NCBI GenBank assembly: GCA_025965515.1
Contig: JAOPWU010000029.1
Span: 1 to 33,588 of the forward strand
Direction of reading: 5' to 3'
DNA length: 33,588 nucleotides
Source: Mycobacterium sp.
GTDB taxonomy: Bacteria; Actinomycetota; Actinomycetes; RYN-182
Position 1 is the stretch's first letter; each line of letters starts with the position of its first letter. This document shows positions 1-8,527 of this stretch, one piece after another. A program made the translations under genes and the position numbers. The notes under the pieces were generated by a model. It had not been told where the DNA came from and searched no databases. It saw only the letters and a program-made list of their open reading frames with translations.

Positions 1-1
1 C

Positions 2-187
2 GCCGAGCAGCTGCAGATCGCGGTCAACAGCCGCATCCTCATCGAACAGGCCAAGGGCGTCATCGCCGAACGGCGCCGCCTCGACATCGACGAGTCGTTC
101 GCCTTGCTGCGCGGCGCCGCCCGCGCCCGCAACCGCCGGCTGTCCGAGCTCGCCCGTGCGGTCGTCGACGGGTCGGAAACCGTCTGA
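2..187 (+). CDS. ANTAR domain regulator, C-terminal fragment (5' end outside window)
   Basis: The frame starting at base 2 reads through to TGA at 185-187 and is not in the ORF track because its start is upstream of the window. The visible 61 residues match the ANTAR RNA-binding fold. They include the conserved stretch NSRILIEQAKGVIAER and the later ARARNRRLSELAR helix. ANTAR domains bind paired hairpins in nascent mRNA and act as antiterminators. In actinomycetes they usually sit at the C-terminus of GAF-ANTAR or response-regulator proteins, but the sensor part here is missing, so the input signal is unknown. The domain call is firm; the full protein type is not. Confidence 0.85.
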   Translation, partial: AEQLQIAVNSRILIEQAKGVIAERRRLDIDESFALLRGAARARNRRLSELARAVVDGSETV

Positions 188-229
188 TGAGCGTGCGGCC
201 ACGGCAGCAGGGCCAACGGCCAGGAGGCG

Positions 230-334
230 CTGCCGGCCTCGCGAGTCCCTGATCGGCATCGCCACCGGCACCGCCTACGGCGCCGTGGAGCCGTCCTGGC
301 CGTCGTGAGCTCGGTGACCGGCGGGGCCGTGTAG
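230..334 (+). pseudogene. Decayed copy of the small secreted-peptide gene at 1534-1770
   Basis: Translation from about 243 gives SLIGIATGTAYGA, closely matching SLVGIATGSYYGA in the intact small protein downstream. After this the frame is lost. Shifting by one base restores a GAVLAVVSSVTGGAV tail that matches the hydrophobic C-terminus of the intact gene and ends at TAG 332-334. No signal peptide or start codon is present upstream. It is therefore a truncated, frameshifted duplicate. The 5' limit of the homology is approximate. Confidence 0.7.
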
Positions 335-359
335 GCGTAGCGACCTGTCGGGACGGAGA

Positions 360-382
360 ACCCCTCAGGACTCCTGAGGGGT
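360..382 (+). terminator. Hairpin terminator (11-bp perfect stem)
   Basis: ACCCCTCAGGA at 360-370 is perfectly complementary to TCCTGAGGGGT at 372-382 and is followed by a CTTCC tract. It lies after the ANTAR gene and the decayed peptide gene and before the next gene, as expected for a terminator. It has a weak T tract, typical of high-GC actinomycetes, and could work in both directions. Confidence 0.75.
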
Positions 383-629
383 CTTCCGTGTGCGCGATGG
401 ACGTCAGACGACGATCGGATGCCGGTATCGCGGGCGTCGCAGAGGGAGTAGCCTGGTGATGCTGCTCCGGACCTCGGCGGTGTGACGAATCCACCTGAGT
501 CCGGGGACCCCCGTGGATGCCGTCGAACGGCAGACAGCTCAGCCCTGGCATGCGCCCGTCTGCACCAGCTCCTCCCACCGCCGCGCTGCGCCGGATGGGT
601 CATGCAGTCGTGTTCTGGAAGAAGGCGTC
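383..629. other. Intergenic region upstream of the beta-helix gene
   Basis: Together with the pseudogene and terminator, this fills the 440-base gap between the ANTAR gene and the beta-helix gene. The only clear signal is a GAAGAAGG ribosome-binding site at 618-625, ahead of the ATG at 630. A promoter for the beta-helix gene presumably lies here, but I could not identify convincing -35/-10 boxes. The track ORFs crossing it are shadows or overextended starts. Confidence 0.5.
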
Positions 630-1499
630 ATGCGACGCAACCGCACTGTCATCCAGGCTTCGCTCGGGGTCGCCGCCGTCGCCGGGGGCATCGTGTTCTT
701 CCCCCCCGCGGCACAGGCCATCACCATCCCCGTGGCGTGCAGCGAGAACGCGCTCGTCGCTGCCGTCAACCTCGCCAACTCCACCCCGACCCCCGACACC
801 CTCGTGCTCGCGGGCGGCTGTACCTACCGCATGACCACCAGCCACGGTGGCGCCGCCAACGCGCTGCCGGTGATCACCACCCCGATCGAGATGATCGGCC
901 CCGCCACCGTCACCAATGCCTCGCTGCTGGGGCTCGGGCTCTTCCGGATCGCCGAGGTCGCCCCGACCGGCAGCCTCACCCTCACCACCGGGGTCGCGTT
1001 CACCCTGGGCAACGTGGTCGGTGACGGCGGCGGCATCTTCAACCGCGGCGCGGTGACCCTCACCGGCAGCACACTCACCGGTAACACCGCCTCGGGCAAC
1101 GGCGGTGGCCTAGCCAATGCGGACACCCCGTCCGGGACCGCGCCGGCAGCGACGTTCACCAACAGCCCGGTTTCCGACAACACCACCCTGCTCGGTAACG
1201 GCGGCGGCATCTACAACGGTCTCCGTGGCACGTTGACGGTCACCGGCGTCTCCGGCAGCCCGCTGTTCATCACCGGCAACAACGCCGGCCGGGGCGGCGG
1301 CATCTCCGCGGTCGACTCCACCGCGACCACCCTCACCCAGACCGCCGTGACCAACAACCACGCGCTGCTGCTCCTGGGCTCCTCCGGTGGCGTCTACCGC
1401 CAAGGCGGAACGATGACCACCACGAACTCCCCGATCACCGCCAACACCCCGAACAACTGTGTCGGCAGCGTCCCGGCGGTCCCCAACTGCACCGGCTGA
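630..1499 (+). CDS. Secreted right-handed beta-helix (POMP-like repeat) protein
   Basis: 289 residues. I chose ATG 630 over the track start at 513 because a good GAAGAAGG ribosome-binding site precedes it and a signal peptide begins there. That peptide is MRRNR, a hydrophobic stretch, then PPAAQA with cleavage likely after AQA near residue 34. The mature part is Gly, Thr and Asn rich with repeated GGGIxN and TGNxAxxxGGG motifs (GGGIFNRGAVTL, GNGGGLAN, GNGGGIYNG, GRGGGIS). This is typical of parallel beta-helix proteins of the polymorphic outer-membrane or choice-of-anchor kind. Four cysteines (CSENA, GGCTY and the C-terminal NNCVG...NCTG) may form disulfides. No cell-wall anchor motif is visible, so it is probably released or loosely surface bound. 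The next secreted-peptide gene starts 34 bases downstream, suggesting co-transcription. The ligand or activity is unknown. Confidence 0.8.
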   Translation: MRRNRTVIQASLGVAAVAGGIVFFPPAAQAITIPVACSENALVAAVNLANSTPTPDTLVLAGGCTYRMTTSHGGAANALPVITTPIEMIGPATVTNASLLGLGLFRIAEVAPTGSLTLTTGVAFTLGNVVGDGGGIFNRGAVTLTGSTLTGNTASGNGGGLANADTPSGTAPAATFTNSPVSDNTTLLGNGGGIYNGLRGTLTVTGVSGSPLFITGNNAGRGGGISAVDSTATTLTQTAVTNNHALLLLGSSGGVYRQGGTMTTTNSPITANTPNNCVGSVPAVPNCTG

Positions 1500-1533
1500 T
1501 CCCGACTCCCACCGAAGTGAAGGAGTACCTGTC

Positions 1534-1770
1534 ATGAACAAGTTCGCTCGCCTCGGAGTGGTGACCACCGCCGTCTCCGCCTTCGCCCTGGCCGCACAGT
1601 CGGCGGCCAGTGCCCTCACCGTGCCTCCGCTCCCGGCGACCCCGTCCCTGAGTGGGGTCCCGGTATTTGGCGCTCTGCTCGACTCGCTGGTCGGCATCGC
1701 CACCGGCTCCTACTACGGCGCCGCCGGTGCTGCGTTCGCCGTGCTGAACACACTCGGCCTGCCGATCTAG
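1534..1770 (+). CDS. Small secreted hydrophobic peptide of unknown function
   Basis: 78 residues. The ATG at 1534 is preceded by GTGAAGGAGT, so the longer track ORF from 1459 is overextended. The first roughly 27 residues are a classical signal peptide (MNKFARLG, hydrophobic core, SAASA). The mature peptide of about 50 residues has a Pro-rich start (TVPPLPATPSLSG) and a Gly/Ala-rich hydrophobic end (VGIATGSYYGAAGAAFAVLNTLGLPI). I do not recognise the family. A decayed copy of its 3' half lies upstream at 230-334, so the gene was once duplicated around the beta-helix locus. It could be a membrane-active or surface peptide, but nothing in the sequence decides this. Confidence 0.75.
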   Translation: MNKFARLGVVTTAVSAFALAAQSAASALTVPPLPATPSLSGVPVFGALLDSLVGIATGSYYGAAGAAFAVLNTLGLPI

Positions 1771-1786
1771 CGGTCGGTGACTCGGG

Positions 1787-1819
1787 CGGACGCCCCTCGG
1801 GACAACCCGGGGGCGTCCG
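1787..1819 (+). terminator. Strong GC hairpin after the secreted-peptide gene
   Basis: CGGACGCCCC-T-CGGG pairs with CCCGGGGGCGTCCG across an ACAA loop, with one bulged T. It begins 16 bases after the stop codon and separates this unit from the convergent HAD gene. It can serve both strands. Confidence 0.75.
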
Positions 1820-1984
1820 TCGCGCCGGCCACCACGCCGGCGCCGGCCACACCGAGGCTAGCCGGCTGCGGGGCGTGTGTACGCGGGCGTGGACCCGCTG
1901 ACCCACCGCCGACGCACCCTGCAGGAGACCGCTGCGACGCGCGGCGAGGCGGAGCTCGGGCCGGGCCGCACGGGGTCACACCGG

Positions 1985-2674
1985 TCAGCCCCTGGCATCG
2001 TCCACCTGAGCGCGGGCCCGGGCGACGACCGCCGGGGTGATCTCGCCGAGCGAGCCGACGACGACCCCAGCCAGGGCGAGCGCGTCCTGCGCGGGCGGGA
2101 AGGCGGCGTGCGGGACGGCGATCACGCCCAGCCCGGCCCGGGCCGCCGCCCGGAGGCCGTTGCTCGAGTCCTCGATCGCCACGGCCCGGCCGACCGGCAC
2201 CCCGAGGCGCCGCGCCGCCTCCTCATAGACGGCCGGCGACGGCTTCCCTTCGGCCACCTCCTCCGTCGAGACGGTCACCGCGAACCGCCCGGCCAGATCG
2301 GCCGCGGCGAGGACTGCGTCGATGAGACGCCGCGGCGAGGACGAGGCGAGGCCGAGCGTGAACGCCCCGGCCAGCCGCTCGACCGCCTCGATCGCGCCCG
2401 GGATCACCGGCAGCCGGGTGCGGTAGCGGGCAGCCATGCGGTCGATGACGGTCGTTGCCACGTCCGCGGCTGTCCCGGGCACTCCGACGACGCCGGTCAG
2501 GTATGCCGACCACTCGGCCGTGCTCATGCCCTGCATCGCGCGGGTGGCCTCATCCGGCCACGGCCGTCCAGCGGTCGCGGCGACGTCCCGTCGCACCAGG
2601 TCCCACAGCTCCTCGGAGTCGACCAGCACCCCGTCGAGGTCGAACACAACCGCCTGCACCGCGTCATCCGCCAC
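1985..2674 (-). CDS. HAD-superfamily hydrolase, beta-phosphoglucomutase-like
   Basis: 229 residues with a GTG start. All four HAD motifs are visible. Motif I is DLDGVLVDSE near residue 12, with the nucleophile Asp and the acid/base Asp. Motif II is the Ser in ASSSP. Motif III is the Lys in EGKPSP. Motif IV is EDSSNG, which binds Mg2+. The alpha-helical cap between motifs I and II (roughly residues 20-90) places it in the phosphatase/phosphoglucomutase-like subfamily. Likely substrates are small sugar phosphates or phosphoglycolate-like compounds, but the specific one cannot be read from sequence. It lies 93 bases downstream of the acyl-CoA synthetase on the same strand and may be read through from that operon, although no functional link is evident. 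Confidence 0.88.
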   Translation of the reverse strand: MADDAVQAVVFDLDGVLVDSEELWDLVRRDVAATAGRPWPDEATRAMQGMSTAEWSAYLTGVVGVPGTAADVATTVIDRMAARYRTRLPVIPGAIEAVERLAGAFTLGLASSSPRRLIDAVLAAADLAGRFAVTVSTEEVAEGKPSPAVYEEAARRLGVPVGRAVAIEDSSNGLRAAARAGLGVIAVPHAAFPPAQDALALAGVVVGSLGEITPAVVARARAQVDDARG

Positions 2675-2767
2675 GTCCGTGGACCCTACGGTTCCCCAGC
2701 CATGGCCGCTTCCGACGCATGGGCGCGCCGGGACACGTCACCTCGGTGGCCGCCGATGAGCAGCGTG

Positions 2768-4237
2768 TCAGGCCTCGGCGGTGAGCCGGCGCTTGAGGAC
2801 CTTCCCTGACCCGTTGTGCGGCAAGGCGTCGACGAAGCGGAACTCGGCCGGGATCTTGAAGTCGGCGAGCAGGGTCGCGGCGTGCGAGCGCAGCGCCTCG
2901 GCGGTGGGGGTGGCGCCCGGCCGGAGCACGACGAAGGCCCGTACCCGTTCGTCGAGGATCGGGTCGGGAACGCCGACGACGGCCACCTCGGCGATGTCCG
3001 GGTGGGCGGCCAGGGCGGACTCGACCTCGAGGCTGTAGATGTTCTCGCCGCCCCGGATGATCATGTCCTTGAGCCGGTCGAGCAGCCGCACGTGGCCGTC
3101 CGCGTCGATGGAGCCGACGTCACCGGTGTGCAGCCAGCCGTCGGCGAACGCGGCTCCGGTGGCCACCCGGTCGCCCCAGTAGCCGGCGGTGACGGTCGGC
3201 CCCCGGACGCACAGCTCGCCGACGCGGTCCCGGACGTCCCGCGGCTCCTCCCCGGCCCCGGCCACGGCCAGCTCGACGCCCGGGACGGCGCGGCCGACGC
3301 TCCAGGGCCACGCCAGGTACTCCTCGCCCTCGACGTACGTGACGATCGAGGTGGCCTCCGTCAGTCCCCACACGTTGGCCAGCACGAGCTCCGGAACCCG
3401 GCGCCGGACCTCGGCCGGGAAGTTCGCGGGCACCGGCGAGCCACCCAGCACGCACAGCCGCAGCGCCGACAGCTCGGCCGCGCCCGCCCGCAGCAGCATC
3501 AGCCGCAGCATCGCCGCCACGCCGACGAACACGGTGATCCCTTCCCGTGGGAGCAACGACAGTGCGGTTGCGGCGTGGAACTCGGGAACGAACACGCAGC
3601 ACGCCCCGGCCGCGCAGAAGCCGACCAGCTGGGAGGCGGTCCCGGTGGCGTGGAACATCGGGGCGACGACCAGCGTCCGCTCCCCGGGCGCGGCGCCGAG
3701 CCGGTCCCGGACGGTGCGGGCGTTGGCCAGCAGGTTCGCGTGCGTCTGCATCGCGCCCTTGGGTCGGCCGGTGGTCCCCGAGGTGTAGAGCAGTTGGGCG
3801 ACGTCATCGGGTTGCCGCGCGGCCCCCGGCAGCGCGCGGGGTTCCGTGCGGGCGGCGGCGAGGTCCGCCGCCCGCACGGGACGAGCGGGTGAACCGGGCG
3901 CCAGCCGGCCGCCGAGGAGGTCATCGGTGAGCACGAGCCGGGCTCCGCTGTCGCGAAGCACGTGCTCGATCTCGGTGCCGGTCAGCCGGGTGTTGACCAG
4001 GACGGCCACGGCTCCGGACAGCTGGACACCGAAGTAGCAGACCGCGTAGTGCCAGCCGTTGGGCAGCAGGATGGCGACGCGGTCGCCCGGCTCGACGCCC
4101 AGCCCGGCGAGCCCCGCCGCCACCGCGCCCGCCTGCCGCACGACGGCGGCGTAGTCGAGCCGCACGGGGCCGTCGACCAGTGCCTCGTCGGTCGCGTGCC
4201 GCCGCGCGACGTCGAGCAGCGCCGTGGCGAGGTTCAC
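2768..4237 (-). CDS. AMP-forming acyl-CoA synthetase/ligase
   Basis: 489 residues, starting at a GTG that overlaps the TGA of hyuB (GTGA). The track ORF extending to 6193 is an overextended frame. The adenylate-forming motifs are intact: P-loop YTSGTTGRPKG (151-161), LHTGDVG with the ribose-binding Asp, the hinge DRLKDMIIRGGENIYSLEVES, and the catalytic C-terminal Lys in GSGKVLK (K479). It activates a carboxylic acid through an acyl-AMP to an acyl-CoA. Its length fits medium or long-chain and aryl-acid ligases. As the last gene of the SDR-hyuA-hyuB unit it probably activates the acid made by HyuAB. By analogy with benzoylacetate-CoA ligase in acetophenone degradation, the substrate may be a beta-keto or aromatic acid, but this is inference. 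Confidence 0.93.
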   Translation of the reverse strand: MNLATALLDVARRHATDEALVDGPVRLDYAAVVRQAGAVAAGLAGLGVEPGDRVAILLPNGWHYAVCYFGVQLSGAVAVLVNTRLTGTEIEHVLRDSGARLVLTDDLLGGRLAPGSPARPVRAADLAAARTEPRALPGAARQPDDVAQLLYTSGTTGRPKGAMQTHANLLANARTVRDRLGAAPGERTLVVAPMFHATGTASQLVGFCAAGACCVFVPEFHAATALSLLPREGITVFVGVAAMLRLMLLRAGAAELSALRLCVLGGSPVPANFPAEVRRRVPELVLANVWGLTEATSIVTYVEGEEYLAWPWSVGRAVPGVELAVAGAGEEPRDVRDRVGELCVRGPTVTAGYWGDRVATGAAFADGWLHTGDVGSIDADGHVRLLDRLKDMIIRGGENIYSLEVESALAAHPDIAEVAVVGVPDPILDERVRAFVVLRPGATPTAEALRSHAATLLADFKIPAEFRFVDALPHNGSGKVLKRRLTAEA

Positions 4238-6492
4238 CCTCGGACGTCGATCTCGATGTCGTGCAGGGCCTCGTCGCCCTCCTTGACGATCTCGGAGTCC
4301 ACCCGCAGCCCGGTGACGGGGCAGAGGTACTCCCGGTACCGCGTCCGGTCGCCGGCCCTGCCCTCGCGGGTGGCGAACTCCGGGGCGACGTCGCGCCAGG
4401 GGCGTTCCAGGACCGCGCAGCCGTCCTTGAAGTTGCTGCCGGCGGGAGCCAGGACGGCGCGCCCGGTGAGGCTCACGAACACCGCGGGCCGGCCGTCCCG
4501 CTCCACGACGGCCAACTCCCCGGCGAGCGGCCGCAGCGGCACGTCGTCCGGGACCGTGGCCGGTGCGACGGGCGGCGGAACGGCGCGGGCGAGCCGGGCG
4601 GTGAGGCGCTCGGCACGCAGCGCCCGGGTCGCCTCCTCGCCGGCCGCCACCCCGTAGACCCGCTCGGCCTCCTCCGCCGGCAGCGCCCCGGTCGCGACAT
4701 CGACCCTCACCCGCTCCGGGTCGCGGGTGAGCGGGTCGCCGAAGCCGGGCGCGTTGGCGCCGGTCCACTCCCAGACAGCGTCCGCGGCCATCATCAGCAT
4801 CGGGCCCTTCGCCTCGATCCCCGGCTCGGTACCCGCGACCGTGTCGAGGTCCTGGGGCACCTCGCCCCCGGCGAACCGGGCGAGGACGTCGGTGCCGTGC
4901 TTGAGCCGGAAGTGCCCGGCCGAGCCGGGGTTGCCGCCGAAGGGTCCGACGGCCTTGGGGAACGACTCGTCCGTGTAGAGGGCCGCGGCCATGCCGGGCA
5001 CGGTCCAGGGGATCCCCGCCTCGACGAACCCGCGCCCGCCGCGGAAGCGCCCCGCACCCCCCGCGCCCGCGGGGAGCGCGCGTCGGTAGAGCACCAGCAT
5101 CGGCCAGAGCAGCTCGAGCTCCTCGATGTTGCTCGCGGTGCCCTCGGGGATCCAGGAGTGGCCGCCGAAGTCGACGCCGTCGCCGGCCGGCGACGCGCCC
5201 AGCGAGCCGATCATGTTGTCGGCGTTGGTCGCGACGAACGGCTCGCCGGTCGGGTGCACCCCGCCGGAGATGAAGCCGTAGAACACCGGGTGCGCGGGGC
5301 CGATCGCGAGCTCGGCCACCTCCCGCTCGGCGCACGCCAGCATCTTGCCGATCACCGCCCCGGACAGGCTGATCAGCGTCTCCATCGTGTAGATCCCGGC
5401 GGGGCTGACCGCCGCGGGGAAGTCCGCGCAGGACAGCGTCCCCGGCACCGGCTCGAAGTGCACCCGCCGGTACACCCCGCCGTACGCGCCGGCGAGGTCC
5501 GCGGTGAGCGAGGCGGTCAGGGCGGCGAGGAAGGCGCCGGAGAACCCCGCGTAGGTGACGTTGATCGAGCCGGTCTGCGGGTCGGTTCCGGCGTTGTCCA
5601 CGTAGAGGTGCTCGCCCTGCTTCCGCACGGTGACCTGGTACGTGTAGATGCCGGTGTCGCCCGTGTGCGCGGCCTCGGCGTAGAGCCGGTGGGTCCACCG
5701 GCCGTCCGGGATCTTCGCCAGCCGTTCGGCGACCGTCCGCTCGCCGGCGTCGAGCACGCGGTTCATCACCGACTTCACCGCGGCCGCGCCGTACCGGTCG
5801 ACCAGGGCGGCGATCCGCCCGGCGGCGACCCGGTTCGCCGACACCGCGGAGTGCAGGTCCATCTGCACGTTCGTCGGCACCCGCGACTGCCGCAGGAACA
5901 TCTCCTCGAGGTCCCTGCGCAGCTCGCCGCGACTGACCAGCTTGAACGGCGGGAAGGCCGGCGGGTCCGTGAAGATGTCCGTCGCGTCGACGCAGAAGCT
6001 GCCCATCACCGAGCCGCCGACGTCCGCGTGGTGCAGGACGTTGGCCACCCAGCAGAACAGCTCCGCGCCGACGAACACCGGGGCGGCAACGATCGTGTCG
6101 GGCTGGTGCGGGGTCCCGACGTAGGGGTCGTTGGAGACGAACATGTCGCCCGGCTCGATGCCGGGGTTCTGTGACCGGTTCTCCAGGATCCACTTGATGG
6201 TCAGGGCCTGGGCCGTGGAGAAGTACTGCAGGTACGGGCCGAGGAACACCAGGTCGCCGGACTCGGTGAGGATCGACGGCTGGAAGTCCCGGGTGATCAT
6301 CGTGACCGGGGAGACCGCGAGTCGCTGGATGGTCTGGCCGTGCTCGAGGTTGATGTTCATGAGCGAGTAGCGGATGACCTCGAAGGTCACCGGGTCCACG
6401 TCGGCGGTGTCGGTGTGCAGCCGCAGCGACGCGTGGATGCGCAGGTCGGCACCGGGGATGTAGCCGCGGTGCACGCCGTCCCAGTCGGTCAT
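4234..6492 (-). CDS. hyuB: Hydantoinase B/oxoprolinase family protein (HyuB; carboxylase-like subunit)
   Basis: 752 residues. The true start is ATG 6492-6490, which overlaps the hyuA stop by one base (TGATGA). Typical HyuB features are FEVIRYSLMNINLEHGQTIQRLAVSP near residues 39-64, then GDMFVSNDPYVGTPHQPDTI and ANVLHHADVGGS, and the later SWIPEGTASNIEELE and GPFGGNPGSAG segments. Members pair with HyuA-type ATPases as ATP-dependent hydantoinases, 5-oxoprolinases, acetone carboxylases or acetophenone carboxylases. It is longer than many HyuB proteins (about 500-600 residues) because of a C-terminal extension. That extension contains NFKDGCAVLERPWRDVAPEF and CPVTGLRVDSEIV, resembling the region found in carboxylase-type members. 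No separate gamma subunit gene of the acetone carboxylase type is present. The substrate is unknown. Confidence 0.9.
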   Translation of the reverse strand: MTDWDGVHRGYIPGADLRIHASLRLHTDTADVDPVTFEVIRYSLMNINLEHGQTIQRLAVSPVTMITRDFQPSILTESGDLVFLGPYLQYFSTAQALTIKWILENRSQNPGIEPGDMFVSNDPYVGTPHQPDTIVAAPVFVGAELFCWVANVLHHADVGGSVMGSFCVDATDIFTDPPAFPPFKLVSRGELRRDLEEMFLRQSRVPTNVQMDLHSAVSANRVAAGRIAALVDRYGAAAVKSVMNRVLDAGERTVAERLAKIPDGRWTHRLYAEAAHTGDTGIYTYQVTVRKQGEHLYVDNAGTDPQTGSINVTYAGFSGAFLAALTASLTADLAGAYGGVYRRVHFEPVPGTLSCADFPAAVSPAGIYTMETLISLSGAVIGKMLACAEREVAELAIGPAHPVFYGFISGGVHPTGEPFVATNADNMIGSLGASPAGDGVDFGGHSWIPEGTASNIEELELLWPMLVLYRRALPAGAGGAGRFRGGRGFVEAGIPWTVPGMAAALYTDESFPKAVGPFGGNPGSAGHFRLKHGTDVLARFAGGEVPQDLDTVAGTEPGIEAKGPMLMMAADAVWEWTGANAPGFGDPLTRDPERVRVDVATGALPAEEAERVYGVAAGEEATRALRAERLTARLARAVPPPVAPATVPDDVPLRPLAGELAVVERDGRPAVFVSLTGRAVLAPAGSNFKDGCAVLERPWRDVAPEFATREGRAGDRTRYREYLCPVTGLRVDSEIVKEGDEALHDIEIDVRG

Positions 6493-8516
6493 CAGAACTC
6501 CCTCAGGTGCAGCTCGCCGAGTGGGCCGGGGGTCAGCGTCGCCCCGTCCGGGACGGCAACGGTGGTGTGTGCCAGCTCGACCAGGGCCGGGCCGGTGATC
6601 GTGTCGGCCGGGGCGCCGCGGTGGACGACGGTGCGTGTCCTGCCGTGGCCCGGCCAGTAGACGTCGGTGGCTTCGGGTTCGGTGGCGGCGCTCGGCTTCG
6701 GCCGGGCGACGGGAATGCCCGCCGGAACGGCGACCCTCGCCCGCAGCGCGAACACCTCGACACCCTGGAACAGCGCGGTAGCCGCGTCGCCGTAGCGGCG
6801 TGCGTACTCCTTGTCGAAGTCGGCGAGCAGCGTGCCCCCATCGGGCGGCGACGGGACCGGGATCTCCAGGCTGTGCATCAGCTGCTCGCGGTAGCGCAGC
6901 AGGGCCTCGAGCTCCACGTGCGCCTCGCCGGTGACGCCGGTGGCCGCGAGGTCGGCCAGCGCCGCCGCCCGCAGCTCGGCCACCGCGGCGGCGAGCGCCG
7001 GCCCGTCGAACGGCGCCGGCAGGGAACGCTCGAGCTCGCGGTGGAGCACCACGTCGCCGGACGCGATGCCGTACGCCGAGAGCGTCGACGCGCCGCCGCC
7101 CAGTGGGATCACGACTTCGCGGACGCCGGACTCGGCGGCGTACCCGAAGGCGTGCACCGGGCCCGCGCCGCCGAACGCGTAGAGCGCGAAGTCGCGCGGG
7201 TCGTGCCCGCGCTCCATCGTCTGCTGGCGGATCACCGTGGCCGCCCGCATGTTGTTGACCCGCAGGATGCCGGCTGCCGTCTCCTCCACGGTCAGGTCCA
7301 GCCGGGACGCGAGCCCGCCCACCGCGGCGACGGCCGCGTCGCGGTCCAGCGGCATCCGGCCGTCCAGGAACGACGCGGGCCGGAGCAGGCCGAGCACGAC
7401 ATCGGCGTCGGTCACCGTCGGTTCCACGCCGCCGCGGCGGTAGCAGGCCGGGCCCGGCTCGGAGCCCGCGCTGGCCGGGCCGACCCGTAGCCCGCCGGTC
7501 GCCTCGTCGAGCCAGGCGATCGAGCCACCGCCGCAGGCGACCGACCGCACGTCCAGGTGGGGCAGCCGGTAGGTGTACTGGTCGATCACGTGCTCCTGCG
7601 CCACCACCGGCTTGCCGGTGACCACCAGCCCGACGTCGAACGAGGTGCCGCCCATGTCGGTGGCCACCACCTGGTCGTGGCCGTAGGCGCCGGCGAGGGT
7701 AGCGACGCCGATCAGCCCGCCGGCTGGGCCGGAGTCGATCGTGCCCACGGCGGTGGCGGCGGACGCTGGTAGCACGCCGCCGTCGGCCTGCATGACCAGC
7801 AGCGGAGTGGCGAGCCGGCTCCCCAGGTCGCCGAGGTATCGGGAGCAGGCCGGGCCGACGTAGGCGTCGAGCACGGTGGCGACAGTGCGCTCGTACTCGC
7901 CGAGCCGGGGTGACACCTGCGATGAAGCGGACACGAACGCGGCCCGGATCACCTGCGCCAGGGCCCGCTCGTGCGCCGGGTTGGCGAACGACCACAGCAG
8001 CGCGACGGCGACGGAGTCGAGCTGGTAGTCGGCGATCATCCTGCCGATCCGCTCGGCCGCGGCGTCGACGTCCAGCGCGACGACGACCTTCCCGCTCGCG
8101 TCGACCCGCTCGTGCACCTCCACCACGGCGCCGGGCACGATCAGCGGCGCCGGCAGCCTGCTGCCGTGCACCGAGAACACGTCCTCGATCGAGCGGCCGG
8201 CGACCCGGCCGGCACCGCGCATCATGGCGAGGGCGTCACCGTGCCCGGCCGTGGCGACGAGGCCGACCCGCGCGCCGTTCCGCTCCAGCACCGCGTTGGT
8301 GCCGATGGTGGTCCCATGTCCGATCCGCTCCGTCCGCTTCAGCAGCGTGGGCAGGTCGACGCCCACGGTCCCGGCCAGCCGCTCCAGCCCGGCAAGCACC
8401 CCCGCGACCGGGTCGTCCTTGGTCGACAGCGTCTTGGCCGTGCGGTGGTTGCCGTCGGAGTCCACGAGTACGCAGTCGGTGAACGTGCCACCGATGTCCA
8501 CGCCGAGGTAGTACAT
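6492..8516 (-). CDS. hyuA: Hydantoinase A/oxoprolinase family ATPase subunit (HyuA)
   Basis: 674 residues. The ATG is preceded by AAGGAG, which overlaps the SDR stop codon, so translation is probably coupled. The N-terminal hydantoinase A domain shows the actin/ASKHA-type phosphate loop VDIGGTFTDCVLVD (residues 6-19) and GHGTTIGTNAVLERNG near 67-82. The central domain has TIDSGPAGGLIG and ATDMGGTSFDVG, the second phosphate-binding loop, with ACGGGSIAW and EPGPACYRRGG after it. The C-terminal part has FGGAGPVHAFGYA. It should phosphorylate or activate the carbonyl or amide substrate with ATP while HyuB completes catalysis. The neighbouring SDR and acyl-CoA ligase favour a catabolic ketone- or lactam-activating role over glutathione turnover, by inference. 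Confidence 0.93.
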   Translation of the reverse strand: MYYLGVDIGGTFTDCVLVDSDGNHRTAKTLSTKDDPVAGVLAGLERLAGTVGVDLPTLLKRTERIGHGTTIGTNAVLERNGARVGLVATAGHGDALAMMRGAGRVAGRSIEDVFSVHGSRLPAPLIVPGAVVEVHERVDASGKVVVALDVDAAAERIGRMIADYQLDSVAVALLWSFANPAHERALAQVIRAAFVSASSQVSPRLGEYERTVATVLDAYVGPACSRYLGDLGSRLATPLLVMQADGGVLPASAATAVGTIDSGPAGGLIGVATLAGAYGHDQVVATDMGGTSFDVGLVVTGKPVVAQEHVIDQYTYRLPHLDVRSVACGGGSIAWLDEATGGLRVGPASAGSEPGPACYRRGGVEPTVTDADVVLGLLRPASFLDGRMPLDRDAAVAAVGGLASRLDLTVEETAAGILRVNNMRAATVIRQQTMERGHDPRDFALYAFGGAGPVHAFGYAAESGVREVVIPLGGGASTLSAYGIASGDVVLHRELERSLPAPFDGPALAAAVAELRAAALADLAATGVTGEAHVELEALLRYREQLMHSLEIPVPSPPDGGTLLADFDKEYARRYGDAATALFQGVEVFALRARVAVPAGIPVARPKPSAATEPEATDVYWPGHGRTRTVVHRGAPADTITGPALVELAHTTVAVPDGATLTPGPLGELHLREF

Positions 8517-8527
8517 GGCTCAGCTCC

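Noticed and set aside
2768-6193. 1141-aa minus-strand ORF and the similar 4234-7995 (1253 aa) ORF
   Set aside because: Each is a real gene (acyl-CoA ligase, HyuB) with a long upstream Arg/Gly-rich shadow extension in the frame opposite another true gene. The real starts overlap the upstream stop codons.
4234-8516. Acetone carboxylase
   Set aside because: Acetone carboxylase needs a small gamma subunit gene beside the alpha and beta genes, and none is present. A general HyuA/HyuB assignment is safer.
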